From Chitinophaga sp. sic0106 (GTDB taxonomy: Bacteria; Bacteroidota; Bacteroidia; Chitinophagales; Chitinophagaceae): a DNA stretch of 64,000 nucleotides. A program made the translations under genes and the position numbers. The first letter of the stretch is position 1. The number at the start of each line of letters is the position of its first letter. Shown piece after piece: positions 52,831 to 61,743 of this stretch. The stretch lies in the NCBI RefSeq assembly GCF_019219075.1, contig NZ_JAHUWJ010000004.1, positions 62,001 to 126,000 on the forward strand. The letters are read 5' to 3'. Below the pieces are notes generated by a model. That model was given only the letters and a program-made list of their open reading frames with translations. It had not been told where the DNA came from and searched no databases.

Positions 52831-53549
52831 ATTGGCAATATAAGCGCAATTTGTGAAAGTCGGCAATTCAGGATGCAAAATGCAAGTTATGCATGAAAAT
52901 AGGGTAGTGGTACTTTTTACAGGTGGGTTATTTTTAATGTGAAGGCCTTATTTTAAGCATTACTTTAATATAAATTGATTATATCTCTCTAAATCAATAA
53001 AATATGACATTAAAAATTTGGTGAGATGAGATATAATCGATGGGCAGAATCGCTGACCATGGCGCCATATTTCTTGCAAATTCTTGTTAATTATTAAAAT
53101 AGTTTAATGTATAACGATGATTTTTTAACTCACCTGAATGATTAGTTTAGATAAATATTTTTATTTCATTCAATATGAATTGTTTATGATAAAATAAATA
53201 TCTCTCGTTATTTATTATGGCCCCTGGTCTCACACCCAAACATTTGTCCTGCCGGTCCAACCATTGAACTCCGGTTACGCAGCTACGCGAACAATTAATC
53301 CCCCATTCCGAACCTTCTTGTCCAGGCCAATAATACTTACGGATTCAGCCGTATGCTTCACGCTCATCTGGCGGTCGCAGATCAGGGAGCTGATAATTTA
53401 ACCTTTTCATTCCAGGCGGCTTAATCATGCATTGTGCAAATGAGCTACCAGCAGCGTTGCAAATATTGCAATGCCTTTAAATTGCATACAGTTGCAGTGT
53501 GCTAACAATGGTATCTTTGCAATCGATCGAATTCCCCCAAAACCAAAAA
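52831..53549. other. gene-poor stretch between xerD and ndk
   Basis: Mostly AT-rich DNA with no supported gene. A 30-codon minus-strand frame (53275-53367, starting MSVKHTAESV) is too short to call. The GC-rich part (53260-53420) shares a degenerate block with 22146-22172. TTGCAAATATTGCAA near 53456-53470 is almost palindromic. A plus-strand -7 element, TATCTTTG, lies at 53512-53519 and points at the ndk terminator. Confidence 0.5.
53512..53519 (+). promoter_or_regulatory. orphan -7 element TATCTTTG
   Basis: TATCTTTG is a full TAnnTTTG match, with TTG at 53492-53494 as a possible -33 element. No plus-strand gene begins nearby; transcription would run into the ndk terminator and then antisense to ndk. 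Confidence 0.4.
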
Positions 53550-53572
53550 GCCGGTGCTCCAGGAGCACCGGC
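53550..53572 (-). terminator. intrinsic terminator of ndk
   Basis: GCCGGTGCTC (53550-53559), loop CAG, GAGCACCGGC (53563-53572). Read on the minus strand it is followed by TTTTTGGTTTTGG. It lies 26 nt past the ndk stop codon. Confidence 0.87.
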
Positions 53573-53598
53573 CTATATCTTTACCTGTAATTACAGAT

Positions 53599-54015
53599 TT
53601 AGAATTTCTCCAGACCGCTGAAGAAGAAGTCACCTTCGATCTGCGCATTCTCATCGGAGTCAGAACCGTGAACTGCATTGCGACCGATAGATTCCGCATA
53701 TTTCTTACGGATAGTACCTTCTTCTGCGTTAGCAGGGTTAGTAGCACCAATCAGTTTACGGAAGTCTTCCACTGCATTATCCTTTTCCAGGATAGCTGCA
53801 ACGATGTGACCGCTGCTCATGAACTCAACCAGCTCACCGTAGAAAGGTCTTTCCTTGTGTACTGCGTAAAATTCACCGGCTTTAGCAGCAGACAGCTGCG
53901 TCATTTTCATAGCTACAATACGGAAACCTGCTTCATTAATCATGTTCAGGATGCCGCCAATATGCCCGTTTGCAACCGCATCAGGCTTAATCATTGTAAA
54001 TGTTCTGTTACCCAT
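53599..54015 (-). CDS. ndk: nucleoside diphosphate kinase
   Basis: 138 aa from the ATG at 54015. The start upstream at 54051 is rejected because it would lie at or before the transcription start set by the -7 element at 54049-54056. The family start [21 protein letters not shown] is intact. The catalytic His is in RNAVHGSDS, with [22 protein letters not shown] before it. NDK balances NTP and dNTP pools using ATP. It is an independent gene with its own promoter and terminator. Confidence 0.97.
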   Translation of the reverse strand: MGNRTFTMIKPDAVANGHIGGILNMINEAGFRIVAMKMTQLSAAKAGEFYAVHKERPFYGELVEFMSSGHIVAAILEKDNAVEDFRKLIGATNPANAEEGTIRKKYAESIGRNAVHGSDSDENAQIEGDFFFSGLEKF

Positions 54016-54048
54016 AGTTTTTTTATTCCGGATTACTGATTTGAGCCG

Positions 54049-54056
54049 CAAAAGTA
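54049..54056 (-). promoter_or_regulatory. -7 element TACTTTTG for ndk
   Basis: Minus-strand TACTTTTG is a full TAnnTTTG match, 33 nt upstream of the ATG at 54015. It fixes the shorter start for ndk. Confidence 0.55.
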
Positions 54057-54169
54057 ATTACATTTTCTTTAGCGGTAAAAAATTTTGAAATTCTGGCCCA
54101 AATAAAGAACTTCGCACTTCATTTTCTGTTAACAACAGTACCTTATAAATTAACATTATTACAGTTTGA

Positions 54170-55174
54170 ATGAAGTCGATCGAGGAAATTAAGCCTTTGC
54201 TGGAAAGCCCGAAGAAAGTGGTTATCACCATGCATCAGAAGCCAGATGCAGACGCCATGGGCAGCTCCCTGGCAATGTACCACTACCTGATTCAGAAAGG
54301 CCATGCGGTTACTGTAATCTCTCCAACTAATTTCCCGGACTTCCTTAAATGGATGCCGGCAGCTGAGCTGGTACTGGATTTTGAGTCATCCAACGACAAG
54401 TCCATGGCAGCCCTGGAAGGAATCGATCTGCTCTTCTGCCTCGATTTCAACGCTTTATACCGCACCAAGAACATGGCGCCCTTCCTGGAGAAAATGGATT
54501 GTGTCAAAATTCTGATCGACCATCATCTGGAGCCGCAACCTAACTTCGACTACGGCGTAAGCGATACCTCCGCCAGTTCCACCGCACAGCTGGTATATGA
54601 AACCATTTACAAGCTGGGGGACGACAAGCTGATCAACCTCGATATCGCTGCCTGCATCTACGCCGGCACCGTTACCGATACCGGCTCCTTCCGGTTCGCT
54701 TCCACCAGCGCCAGGGTACACCGTATGGTGGCCGACCTGATGGACCGCGGCCTCAAACACGAAATTATTCACCAGAATATTTACGATAACTTCCTGGAAA
54801 ACAGACTCCGCTTCCTCGGTCATAGTCTGCTCAACCGCATGGAAGTATTCTACGAATTCAATACCGCCATGCTCGCCATCCCGTATTCGGACCTCAAAAG
54901 GTTCGATCTCATGACCGGCGATACCGAAGGACTGGTTAATTTCCTACTTTCAATCCAGGGTATTAAATTAGCAGCGCTGATAATAGACCGGAATGTAGAA
55001 GTGAAGCTCTCTTTCCGCTCAAAAGGAGACTTTGATGTTAACACTTTCGCCCGCAAATATTTCGACGGCGGAGGCCACTTCAACGCCTCCGGCGGCAGAA
55101 GCTCCGATTCGCTGGAAAAAACTGTTGAGAGATTTTTAAAGGCGATTGAAGAAAATGAAGAACAATTACAATAA
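54170..55174 (+). CDS. nrnA: oligoribonuclease / pAp phosphatase NrnA-like (DHH family)
   Basis: 334 aa, DHH/DHHA1 phosphoesterase. The metal-binding motifs are TMHQKPDADAMGSSLAMY (DxD), LFCLDFNAL, IDHHLEPQP (the DHH triad) and ATTDTGS-like YAGTVTDTGSFRF. The DHHA1 substrate domain ends with FDGGGHFNASGGRSS. NrnA degrades short RNA oligonucleotides (and may act on pAp) and completes RNA turnover. The FKBP gene follows at 35 nt, so they may be co-transcribed. The alternative is a c-di-AMP phosphodiesterase of the same family, of interest because cdaA is nearby. Confidence 0.88.
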   Translation: MKSIEEIKPLLESPKKVVITMHQKPDADAMGSSLAMYHYLIQKGHAVTVISPTNFPDFLKWMPAAELVLDFESSNDKSMAALEGIDLLFCLDFNALYRTKNMAPFLEKMDCVKILIDHHLEPQPNFDYGVSDTSASSTAQLVYETIYKLGDDKLINLDIAACIYAGTVTDTGSFRFASTSARVHRMVADLMDRGLKHEIIHQNIYDNFLENRLRFLGHSLLNRMEVFYEFNTAMLAIPYSDLKRFDLMTGDTEGLVNFLLSIQGIKLAALIIDRNVEVKLSFRSKGDFDVNTFARKYFDGGGHFNASGGRSSDSLEKTVERFLKAIEENEEQLQ

Positions 55175-55209
55175 CTTGCTATAGTACTAGAACCTACTAA
55201 TACAGTCAA

Positions 55210-56091
55210 ATGAAAAAAAACAATTATTTATTAGCTGCAGCAGCTTTAGGCCTTTTCCTGGCCAGCTGTGGCGGCGGTGTGAAGAAAACACCCAGCGGTA
55301 TTGAATATATCGTGCACAAATCAGGTAACGGTGCTCAGCTGAAAATCGGCGATACCGCACTGATGAACGTTACCCAGAAAATCAACGACTCCCTGCTGGG
55401 TTCTTCCCGCCAGATCGTTGGTGCGCCGATTCCGGTGCTGGTGTCTAAACCAATGGATAAGTTCGACCTCATGGAAGGTATCGCACTCCTCCACGAAGGT
55501 GATAGTGCTACGTTCTTTATTCCTTGGGATTCTTTGCCTCCAATGCAACGCCCTCAGTTCGGTAAAAAAGGTGATAAACTGAAAATTACCTTCGTAGTGG
55601 ACAGCAAATTCTCTGCTGCTGCTCAGAAAGAAAAAGATGAGAAGCTGATCAAAGAATACCTGGAGAAAAACAAAATCAACGCTACCAAAAATGCTGAAGG
55701 TATTTACGTGGCTGTGAAACAGGAAGGTACTGGTGCTACACCAAATCCTGGTGATACCGTGTACGTTCACTACACTGGTAAACTGACCAGCGGTAAAGTA
55801 TTTGACTCCTCTCAGGATTCTACCCTGCGTCCAGGCATGCCGCTGGAACCAATTAAATTCCCTCTGGGTCGCGGTTTCGTGATCAAAGGTTGGGATGCTG
55901 GTCTGGCTGGCCTGAAAAAAGGTACTACAGCTACCCTGGTAATTCCTTCTACCCTGGCTTACGGTCTGCAAGGTTCACCTCCTGCAATTCCAGGTAACTC
56001 TATCCTGGTATTCGACGTACAACTGGTTGATGTTAAACCAGGTGCACCTGAGGCTCCTGCTGTTGCTCCGGCACCAGCTCCTGCTAAGTAA
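55210..56091 (+). CDS. FKBP-type peptidyl-prolyl isomerase lipoprotein
   Basis: 293 aa. The signal peptide ends in a lipobox, LASC, with the lipidated Cys at about residue 20. There are two FKBP-like regions. The first (about 35-130, ALMNVTQKINDSLLGSS...LHEGDSATFFIPWDSLPP) seems degenerate. The second (about 160-275) is canonical: GDTVYVHYTGKLTSGKVFDSSQD, FPLGRGFVIKGWDAGLAGLKKG and PSTLAYGLQGSPPAIPGNSILVFDVQLVDV. It speeds folding of proline-containing proteins in the periplasm. The extreme C-terminus is a Pro/Ala tail. A strong terminator follows. Confidence 0.93.
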   Translation: MKKNNYLLAAAALGLFLASCGGGVKKTPSGIEYIVHKSGNGAQLKIGDTALMNVTQKINDSLLGSSRQIVGAPIPVLVSKPMDKFDLMEGIALLHEGDSATFFIPWDSLPPMQRPQFGKKGDKLKITFVVDSKFSAAAQKEKDEKLIKEYLEKNKINATKNAEGIYVAVKQEGTGATPNPGDTVYVHYTGKLTSGKVFDSSQDSTLRPGMPLEPIKFPLGRGFVIKGWDAGLAGLKKGTTATLVIPSTLAYGLQGSPPAIPGNSILVFDVQLVDVKPGAPEAPAVAPAPAPAK

Positions 56092-56112
56092 TCACTATCT
56101 CAGGATAAAAGA

Positions 56113-56149
56113 GAACGCCCTCCTTGCATATGCAAAGGAGGGCGTTTTT
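56113..56149 (+). terminator. intrinsic terminator of FKBP gene
   Basis: AACGCCCTCCTT (56113-56124) and AAGGAGGGCGTT (56134-56145) form a perfect 12-bp stem around the palindromic loop GCATATGCA, then TTT. It probably also stops the convergent gene ending at 56168. Confidence 0.9.
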
Positions 56150-56167
56150 ATTGCTATTAATACAGTC

Positions 56168-56572
56168 CTAACTCATAAACCGGCCTCTCAACTCCGGCGT
56201 GGGAACCATACAGGCATCCTGACGGCCAAACCAACGGTAACGGTTACGCGCAATCAGGTTATACACGCCATCCCTGATAAACGCAGGGATGATCATAAAG
56301 CCATACAGTAACACGGCCGGAAAACCCAGGTGCCGGGCTACCCGTAAAGCAGCCGTACTTTTCGTATATACCTTCCCGTTTTCCAGGAGTATAAAAGACG
56401 ACATACCCTCGGTGCTAAAACCATATTCACCCGCCAGCGTCGCCGCTACCTCTGATTGCAGGGAAGCAAAGCGGAAATAGCCCTGCCCGTCGTGGCGGAT
56501 GACATAATTCACGCTCGCATTGCAAAAATTGCACACACCGTCAAATAAAATGATGCCGTGTTTCATCCCCAC
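56168..56572 (-). CDS. DCC-family thiol-disulfide oxidoreductase (DUF393)
   Basis: 134 aa. The family is named for its DxxCxxC motif, here LFDGVCNFCNASVNYVIRHD near the N-terminus, followed by FRFASLQSEVAATLAGEYG and a C-terminal RYRWFGRQDACMVPTPELRGRF block. These are small thioredoxin-like proteins of unknown physiological role. It is the last gene of a probable three-gene operon with folP and cdaA, 21 nt after cdaA. The ATG at 56566 is an equally possible start. Confidence 0.9.
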   Translation of the reverse strand: MGMKHGIILFDGVCNFCNASVNYVIRHDGQGYFRFASLQSEVAATLAGEYGFSTEGMSSFILLENGKVYTKSTAALRVARHLGFPAVLLYGFMIIPAFIRDGVYNLIARNRYRWFGRQDACMVPTPELRGRFMS

Positions 56573-56593
56573 AAAGTTAAGTTATTTGATCAC

Positions 56594-57406
56594 TCAGGCA
56601 TAACCGTCGATCAATACTTCATATAATTTAACCTTCAGGTCCTCCAGGGATACATCCTGCGTTAAGTTACCATCCTGGGCATAGGAAACCGTACCACGCT
56701 CCTCGGAAACGATAATGGCCAGGTTATCACTATGTTCGGTAATACCCACCGCCGAACGATGCCGCAAACCCACCCGGGTAGGCAGATCCGGATTTTCCGA
56801 TACCGGCAGTATCACCTTGGCGGCCAGCATCTTGCTGCCCACAATAATTAATGCCCCATCGTGAAGCGGACTATGCTTGTTGAAAATACTCTCTATCAGT
56901 TTGGCACTAACGTTAGCGTCTATAGGAATACTGGAAGCAGTATCGAATTTAAGACGATACGTAGTGGCTACCACTATCAGTGCTCCGGTATGGGTGCCCA
57001 TCATACGGCCCACAGCCGTAATCACTTCATTGATAATATTCTCCTCGTCCTTATAACTCTTGAACTTATCAGGTAAAAACAGTTTGGTCAGAAAGCTGTC
57101 CTTGCTCAGCGGCGTTTTCTTGCCCAATACCAGCAAGAACTTTCGTATCTCCGGTTGGAAGATAATAATGATCGCAATCAACCCCACATTGATAAAGTTC
57201 TGCAGGATATTGGTCAGGATAGGCATGCGCAGCGCCCTTACCAGAAAGAAACCTGCATATATCATTAACAGGCCTACGAAAATATTGAATGCCAGGCTGC
57301 CTCGTAACAACCGGTATAACTGAATTACAAGAAAAACGACGATTAGCAGGTCTAATACTTCCAGCCAGCGAAACTCATAACCGTAAAATTTAAATACTTC
57401 CCTCAT
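56594..57406 (-). CDS. cdaA: diadenylate cyclase
   Basis: 270 aa. Three N-terminal membrane helices (about residues 18-90) anchor a cytosolic DisA_N domain. Catalytic motifs are the DGA in HSPLHDGALIIVG and the RHR in VGLRHRSAVGITE. It makes c-di-AMP, a second messenger for potassium and osmotic control, from two ATP. The length and three-helix layout fit CdaA rather than DisA. It lies 32 nt after folP and 21 nt before the DCC gene. The usual partner CdaR and GlmM genes are not adjacent. Confidence 0.95.
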   Translation of the reverse strand: MREVFKFYGYEFRWLEVLDLLIVVFLVIQLYRLLRGSLAFNIFVGLLMIYAGFFLVRALRMPILTNILQNFINVGLIAIIIIFQPEIRKFLLVLGKKTPLSKDSFLTKLFLPDKFKSYKDEENIINEVITAVGRMMGTHTGALIVVATTYRLKFDTASSIPIDANVSAKLIESIFNKHSPLHDGALIIVGSKMLAAKVILPVSENPDLPTRVGLRHRSAVGITEHSDNLAIIVSEERGTVSYAQDGNLTQDVSLEDLKVKLYEVLIDGYA

Positions 57407-57438
57407 GTCTAATTTATATTGCCGTTGGATAACCAGGG

Positions 57439-58299
57439 TTATCCTTTCAGCTTGTCTAAGATCCTAATTGTTTCTACTGCTTCTTTTACATCATGTACCC
57501 TCAGAATATGTGTGCCCTGTTGCAAGGCTATCGTGTTAAGTACGGTAGTGCCATTGAGAGCCTCCACCGGGCTGGTGCCCAGTAACTTGTATATCATGGA
57601 CTTGCGGCTGATGCCCGTCAGCACCGGCGTTTGCAGTATTTCTGCCACCAGGTGCAACTGACTCATCAGCTCATAGTTATGGTCCAGTGTTTTGCCAAAA
57701 CCAAATCCCGGATCGGCAATGAAATCGCGGATGCCCGCCGCCCGGCATTCCGCCAGTTTGCGGATCAGGTAGTCCAGCACCTCCCGGGTAACATTTTCAT
57801 ACGCCGGGTTTGCCTGCATGGTAGCTGGCTTACCCAGCATATGCATAGCAATATATGGTACCTGTAATTTACCCGCTACAGGTATCATTGCAGGATCTAA
57901 ATCTCCCGAACTAATATCATTGATAATAGCAGCACCTGCATGTACCGTTTTTTCAGCCACCGATGCATACCAGGTATCGATGGAAATAATGGCTTCCGGA
58001 TAATGATGTATGATGGCATGAATGGCAGGTAATAATCTGTTCAGTTCTTCCTCGGCGCCAATTACCTCGGCACCCGGCCTGGTACTTTGCGCCCCCAGGT
58101 CCAGTATGGCAGCACCTTCTGCCAGATGCTTGCCCGCTTTCTCTACCACATGGTGCAGTTCACGCATCCGGTTGCCCTCATAAAAGGAGTCGTCCGTTAC
58201 GTTGATAATGCCCATCACCACAGGTGTTGCAAGGGATAGCAGCCTGCCCCGGCAATTGATCGAAAGTGATGGAAGTGTATGGATATGGTTAGTTTTCAT
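57439..58299 (-). CDS. folP: dihydropteroate synthase
   Basis: 286 aa, TIM-barrel enzyme condensing 6-hydroxymethyl-dihydropterin pyrophosphate with p-aminobenzoate in folate synthesis; it is the sulfonamide target. Signatures are VMGIINVTDDSFYEGNRM (the usual NVTPDSF motif with Asp in place of Pro), ILDLGAQSTRPGAEVIG, DTWYASVAEKTV, INDISSGD, MHMLGKP and FIADPGFGFGKT. The substitution in the first motif is unusual but the remaining substrate sites are intact. It is first in the folP-cdaA-DCC operon and divergent from the DUF1599 gene. Confidence 0.95.
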   Translation of the reverse strand: MKTNHIHTLPSLSINCRGRLLSLATPVVMGIINVTDDSFYEGNRMRELHHVVEKAGKHLAEGAAILDLGAQSTRPGAEVIGAEEELNRLLPAIHAIIHHYPEAIISIDTWYASVAEKTVHAGAAIINDISSGDLDPAMIPVAGKLQVPYIAMHMLGKPATMQANPAYENVTREVLDYLIRKLAECRAAGIRDFIADPGFGFGKTLDHNYELMSQLHLVAEILQTPVLTGISRKSMIYKLLGTSPVEALNGTTVLNTIALQQGTHILRVHDVKEAVETIRILDKLKG

Positions 58300-58403
58300 G
58301 GTAATAGTTCCGCCTGTTTATCTGAAATTCTTTATTTTGCCCTGCAATTTACGTAATGTAAGCAAGGTGAGCGGGATTTAATCCATTCGCCTGCCTGCAA
58401 TTT

Positions 58404-58970
58404 ATGATTTTAGCCTCTGAATTTATGGATACATTAGCACAATATCACGCCGCATTTGATGGTTGTAAGGATATTTTTTTAAAAAAAACAACAGACTATG
58501 GTACCTCGTGGAGAGTACTGCGGCCGATTTCTGTGACAGACCAGATTTTTATTAAAGCCCAGCGTATCCGTACCATCCAGGAAACCGGTGTACAGAAAGT
58601 AGCAGATAATATTGAAGGAGAATTCAAGGCAATTGTTAATTATGGTATCATCGGACTCATACAACTGCAACAAAACGGTAACCCCTATACGGACTTACCG
58701 GTGGCGGAAGTGGAGGCCTTATATAATAAGTACCGCGCAGAAGTAGAGGAGGTGATGCTCGCCAAAAACCATGATTATGGTGAAGCATGGAGAGATATGA
58801 GCCAGGAATCCTTTGCAGACCTCATCCTCACCAAATTGCTGCGCATCAAGCAAATTATTCGTAACCAGGGGAAGACGCTGATATCCGAAGGGATCGATGC
58901 CAATTACACAGATATCATCAACTATGCCCTGTTTGCATTGATTAAGATCAGTGAAACCCAGCAATCCTAA
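58404..58970 (+). CDS. DUF1599 domain protein
   Basis: 188 aa from the ATG at 58404; an alternative ATG at 58425 would fit family N-termini slightly better. DUF1599 occurs as two similar halves, both visible: CKDIFLKKTTDYGTSWRVLRPISVTDQIFIKAQRIRTIQETG...NYGIIGLIQLQ and KNHDYGEAWRDMSQESFADLILTKLLRIKQIIRNQGK...NYALFALIKI. The DYGxxWR and NYxxxxLI repeats suggest a nucleotide-pyrophosphohydrolase-like all-alpha fold (MazG-type), though activity is not known. It is divergent from folP and 20 nt ahead of the DoxX-type gene. Confidence 0.92.
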   Translation: MILASEFMDTLAQYHAAFDGCKDIFLKKTTDYGTSWRVLRPISVTDQIFIKAQRIRTIQETGVQKVADNIEGEFKAIVNYGIIGLIQLQQNGNPYTDLPVAEVEALYNKYRAEVEEVMLAKNHDYGEAWRDMSQESFADLILTKLLRIKQIIRNQGKTLISEGIDANYTDIINYALFALIKISETQQS

Positions 58971-58990
58971 ACTAAACCATTAAATAACTT

Positions 58991-60073
58991 ATGAAAATTT
59001 TCCTAAACCTGTTTCGTATCCTGGTAGGGGTGTTGTTTATTTTTTCCGGGTTGATCAAAGCCAATGATCCACTGGGACTGAGCTACAAAATGGACGAGTT
59101 TTTTGAGGTGTTACACCTGACCTTCCTCTCGCCTTATTCACTGGCCTTTTCCGTGATCATGAACGCTTTCGAAATCATCGCCGGTGTAGCCGTGCTTGTG
59201 GGTTACCGCATGCGCACTTTTTCTGTGCTGTTGCTGTTGCTGATCGCGTTTTTTACCTTCCTCACCGGGTACGCCCTGTTTAGCGGCACCATCCGCGAAT
59301 GTGGTTGCTTCGGGGATTGTATTAAACTCACCGCCTCACAAACTTTCTGGAAAGATGTGATCCTGTTTGTAATGATCCTGCTGATCTTTGTAAAACGTAA
59401 CGATATCAACCCGCTTATTAAAGGAGCAGGCTTCATCGTATTTGTATCAGCCGTATTTTCATTTGGTATCCAGTGGTATACCCTGCGTCATCTGCCGGTG
59501 ATTGATTGCCTGGCTTATAAGGTGGGAAATAATATTCCTGAAAAGATGAAATTGCCGCCGGGCGCTACTCCTGACGTATACCAGATGACCTTCATTTATG
59601 AAAAGGATGGCGTGAAGAAAGAATTTATGGAAGACAACTACCCTTGGTCCGATTCTACCTGGGTGTTTGTAGACCGTAAGGATAAACTGATCAAAAAAGG
59701 AAATGCAGAACCGGCCATTAAGGATTTCATCCTGATGGACCTGGACGGTGGCAACCAAACCCAGGGTGTGCTGGAAGAAGCCAAACCTGTATACCTGTTT
59801 ATGGTGCTCAATACCAGCGCTGCCGGCACCGGATGGGAAGAAAAAATAAAAGCCCTCCAGGCCAAACAACAGGCAGGAGAAATTGAAATCTTTGGGGTGA
59901 CCGCTTCCACTAAAGAAGAAATCGCGGCCTTCCAGCAGGAGAAAGGTTTAACCTTCCAGTTCCTGCAGATGGATGGTGTGGCTATCAAAACGGCTGTAAG
60001 AAGTAATCCTGGTCTGATCCTGCTCGACAAAGGCACGATTAAAGGTAAATGGGCTTACCACGATATTCCATAA
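58991..60073 (+). CDS. DoxX/BT_3928-type membrane protein with thioredoxin-like tail
   Basis: 360 aa. The N-terminal half has four membrane helices of the MauE/DoxX type (LVGVLFIFSGLIKANDPLGLSYKMDEFFEVL; LFSGTIRECGCFGDCIKL contains three Cys). The C-terminal half (about residues 200-360) looks like a periplasmic thioredoxin-fold domain without a CxxC motif (KPVYLFMVLNTSAAGTGWEEKIKALQAKQ...GVTAS). It probably takes part in thiol or electron handling at the membrane. In related genomes such genes follow DUF1599, as here. It is 20 nt after the DUF1599 gene and 18 nt before an ABC permease gene. Confidence 0.87.
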   Translation: MKIFLNLFRILVGVLFIFSGLIKANDPLGLSYKMDEFFEVLHLTFLSPYSLAFSVIMNAFEIIAGVAVLVGYRMRTFSVLLLLLIAFFTFLTGYALFSGTIRECGCFGDCIKLTASQTFWKDVILFVMILLIFVKRNDINPLIKGAGFIVFVSAVFSFGIQWYTLRHLPVIDCLAYKVGNNIPEKMKLPPGATPDVYQMTFIYEKDGVKKEFMEDNYPWSDSTWVFVDRKDKLIKKGNAEPAIKDFILMDLDGGNQTQGVLEEAKPVYLFMVLNTSAAGTGWEEKIKALQAKQQAGEIEIFGVTASTKEEIAAFQQEKGLTFQFLQMDGVAIKTAVRSNPGLILLDKGTIKGKWAYHDIP

Positions 60074-60091
60074 TATAATACCCGTAATCAT

Positions 60092-61147
60092 ATGCTGCGC
60101 TTCCTGCTGAGAAAAACCGGTTACGGACTGCTGGTGTTACTGGGCGTAGTAACGCTGGTGTTCTTCCTCTTCAATGTACTGCCAGGCGATCCGGCCCGGC
60201 TGACACTGGGACAGCGCGCTGATGTTTCCTCACTGGAAAATGTAAGAAAAGAACTGCATCTCGACCAACCGGTGGGGATGCAGTTCTTGTTATATCTCAA
60301 TGATTTGTCGCCATTGGGCTTGCACGAAACCAATGAAGCCAACACAAACTTTAGTTATCTCCCCCTCATAAAATTTAACTCCGGCAAAACGCTGTTACTG
60401 AAAGCACCTTACCTCCGCAGGTCCTATCAGGGTAAAAAGCCCGTATGGGACATGCTGATGGAAGCCCTGCCCGGCACCTTGCTGCTGGCAGCGGCAGCTA
60501 TGATCTTTGCCACCATTGTCGGCATAGGACTGGGTATACTGGCTGCCGTAAAGCAAAATACCTGGCTGGACACCGGTTCCGTATTCGCCAGTGTGCTGGG
60601 CATCAGTGCGCCGTCTTTTTTCGCGGGCATTGTACTGGCATATATCTTTGGTTTCTTACTAAGTGATTACACCGGACTGCACATGACCGGCAGTTTATAC
60701 GATATCGATCCCTTTAAAGGGAGAGTGTTGAATGGCCGTAACCTGGTATTGCCCGCACTAACCCTGGGAATCAGGCCGTTGGCCATCATTGTGCAGCTTA
60801 CCCGCAGTGCCATGCTGGATGTACTGCACCAGGACTATATCCGTACCGCCCGGGCTAAAGGCCTCGCCAGCAGGGCTATATTGCTCCGTCATGCACTTCC
60901 TAACGCCCTCAATCCAGTGCTGACCGCCGTAACCGGCTGGTTTGCAGAACTATTGGCAGGTGCCTTTTTTGTGGAATATATTTTCGGCTGGAAAGGCATT
61001 GGCAAAATCACCGTGGAAGCATTGGACAAATATGATTTTCCGGTGGTAATGGGCGCTATATTATTTACTGCCGGCATTTTTGTGCTGGTAAATATCCTCG
61101 CCGACCTCCTCTATGGCGCGATAGATCCTCGTATCAGACTGGATTAA
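60092..61147 (+). CDS. ABC transporter permease (DppB/OppB-like), orphan
   Basis: 351 aa, binding-protein-dependent transport permease with six membrane helices and an extra-cytosolic loop of about 90 residues after the first helix. N-terminal FLFNVLPGDPARLTLGQRAD and C-terminal RTARAKGLASRAILLRHALPNALNPVLTAVTGWFAELLAGAFFVEYIF (the EAA loop region) are typical of the dipeptide/nickel DppB group. No ATPase, second permease or binding protein is near, so its partners must be elsewhere. It follows the DoxX-type gene at 18 nt. Confidence 0.92.
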   Translation: MLRFLLRKTGYGLLVLLGVVTLVFFLFNVLPGDPARLTLGQRADVSSLENVRKELHLDQPVGMQFLLYLNDLSPLGLHETNEANTNFSYLPLIKFNSGKTLLLKAPYLRRSYQGKKPVWDMLMEALPGTLLLAAAAMIFATIVGIGLGILAAVKQNTWLDTGSVFASVLGISAPSFFAGIVLAYIFGFLLSDYTGLHMTGSLYDIDPFKGRVLNGRNLVLPALTLGIRPLAIIVQLTRSAMLDVLHQDYIRTARAKGLASRAILLRHALPNALNPVLTAVTGWFAELLAGAFFVEYIFGWKGIGKITVEALDKYDFPVVMGAILFTAGIFVLVNILADLLYGAIDPRIRLD

Positions 61148-61227
61148 CATCTCCCGAAAAAAAATTTATAATTTTTTGTAACATCTCCATTTACCAGTCG
61201 TCTTCCTATCAAACAGTGGTATTCTAC

Positions 61228-61743
61228 ATGTCATTAGAACTATTTCTTTCCCAGGTTGTACCAGTCAGAACAAAGCTTTTCCGCTTTGCCTACCGGCTGC
61301 TGGGTGATGAGGAAGATGCAAAGGACATTACTCAGGATGCACTGATGAAGGTTTGGGCTATGCAGGGCAAGATGATGGAGCTGCAAAACCTGGAGGCCTG
61401 GTGTATGCGGATTACCCGCAACCTGGCACTGGATAAGATTAAATCCCGTAAATACCGGATAGCTGACACCCTCGACAAGGCCAGCGAGCTCCCGGCCCTT
61501 CATCAGAGAAATCCACATGCGGCCACTGAACGAAATGAAGTGATGAATAAGGTGCATGCAGCGATCAATGCCTTACCGGAAAAGTATCGCAACATCATGC
61601 AGCTACGTGATATGGATGGGCTTTCGTACCAGGAAATTGCCGAAGCGTTGGATATAGATGTGAATGAAGTAAAAGTGAATTTGCACCGTGCCAGAAAGAG
61701 TGTACGGGAAAAACTACAAAATCAACAGGTATATGGATTATAA
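61228..61743 (+). CDS. ECF RNA polymerase sigma factor
   Basis: 171 aa from the ATG at 61228 (an upstream GTG at 61216 is less likely). Region 2 is at about residues 10-80 (VRTKLFRFAYRLLGDEEDAKDITQDALMKVWAMQGK), and region 4 at about 110-165 (INALPEKYRNIMQLRDMDGLSYQEIAEALDIDVNEVKVNLHRARKSVREKL). The next gene, overlapping by 11 nt, looks like its anti-sigma factor. Together with two DUF4252 genes this forms a four-gene envelope-stress-type operon. It differs in sequence from the sigma factor near 40.5 kb. Confidence 0.94.
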   Translation: MSLELFLSQVVPVRTKLFRFAYRLLGDEEDAKDITQDALMKVWAMQGKMMELQNLEAWCMRITRNLALDKIKSRKYRIADTLDKASELPALHQRNPHAATERNEVMNKVHAAINALPEKYRNIMQLRDMDGLSYQEIAEALDIDVNEVKVNLHRARKSVREKLQNQQVYGL

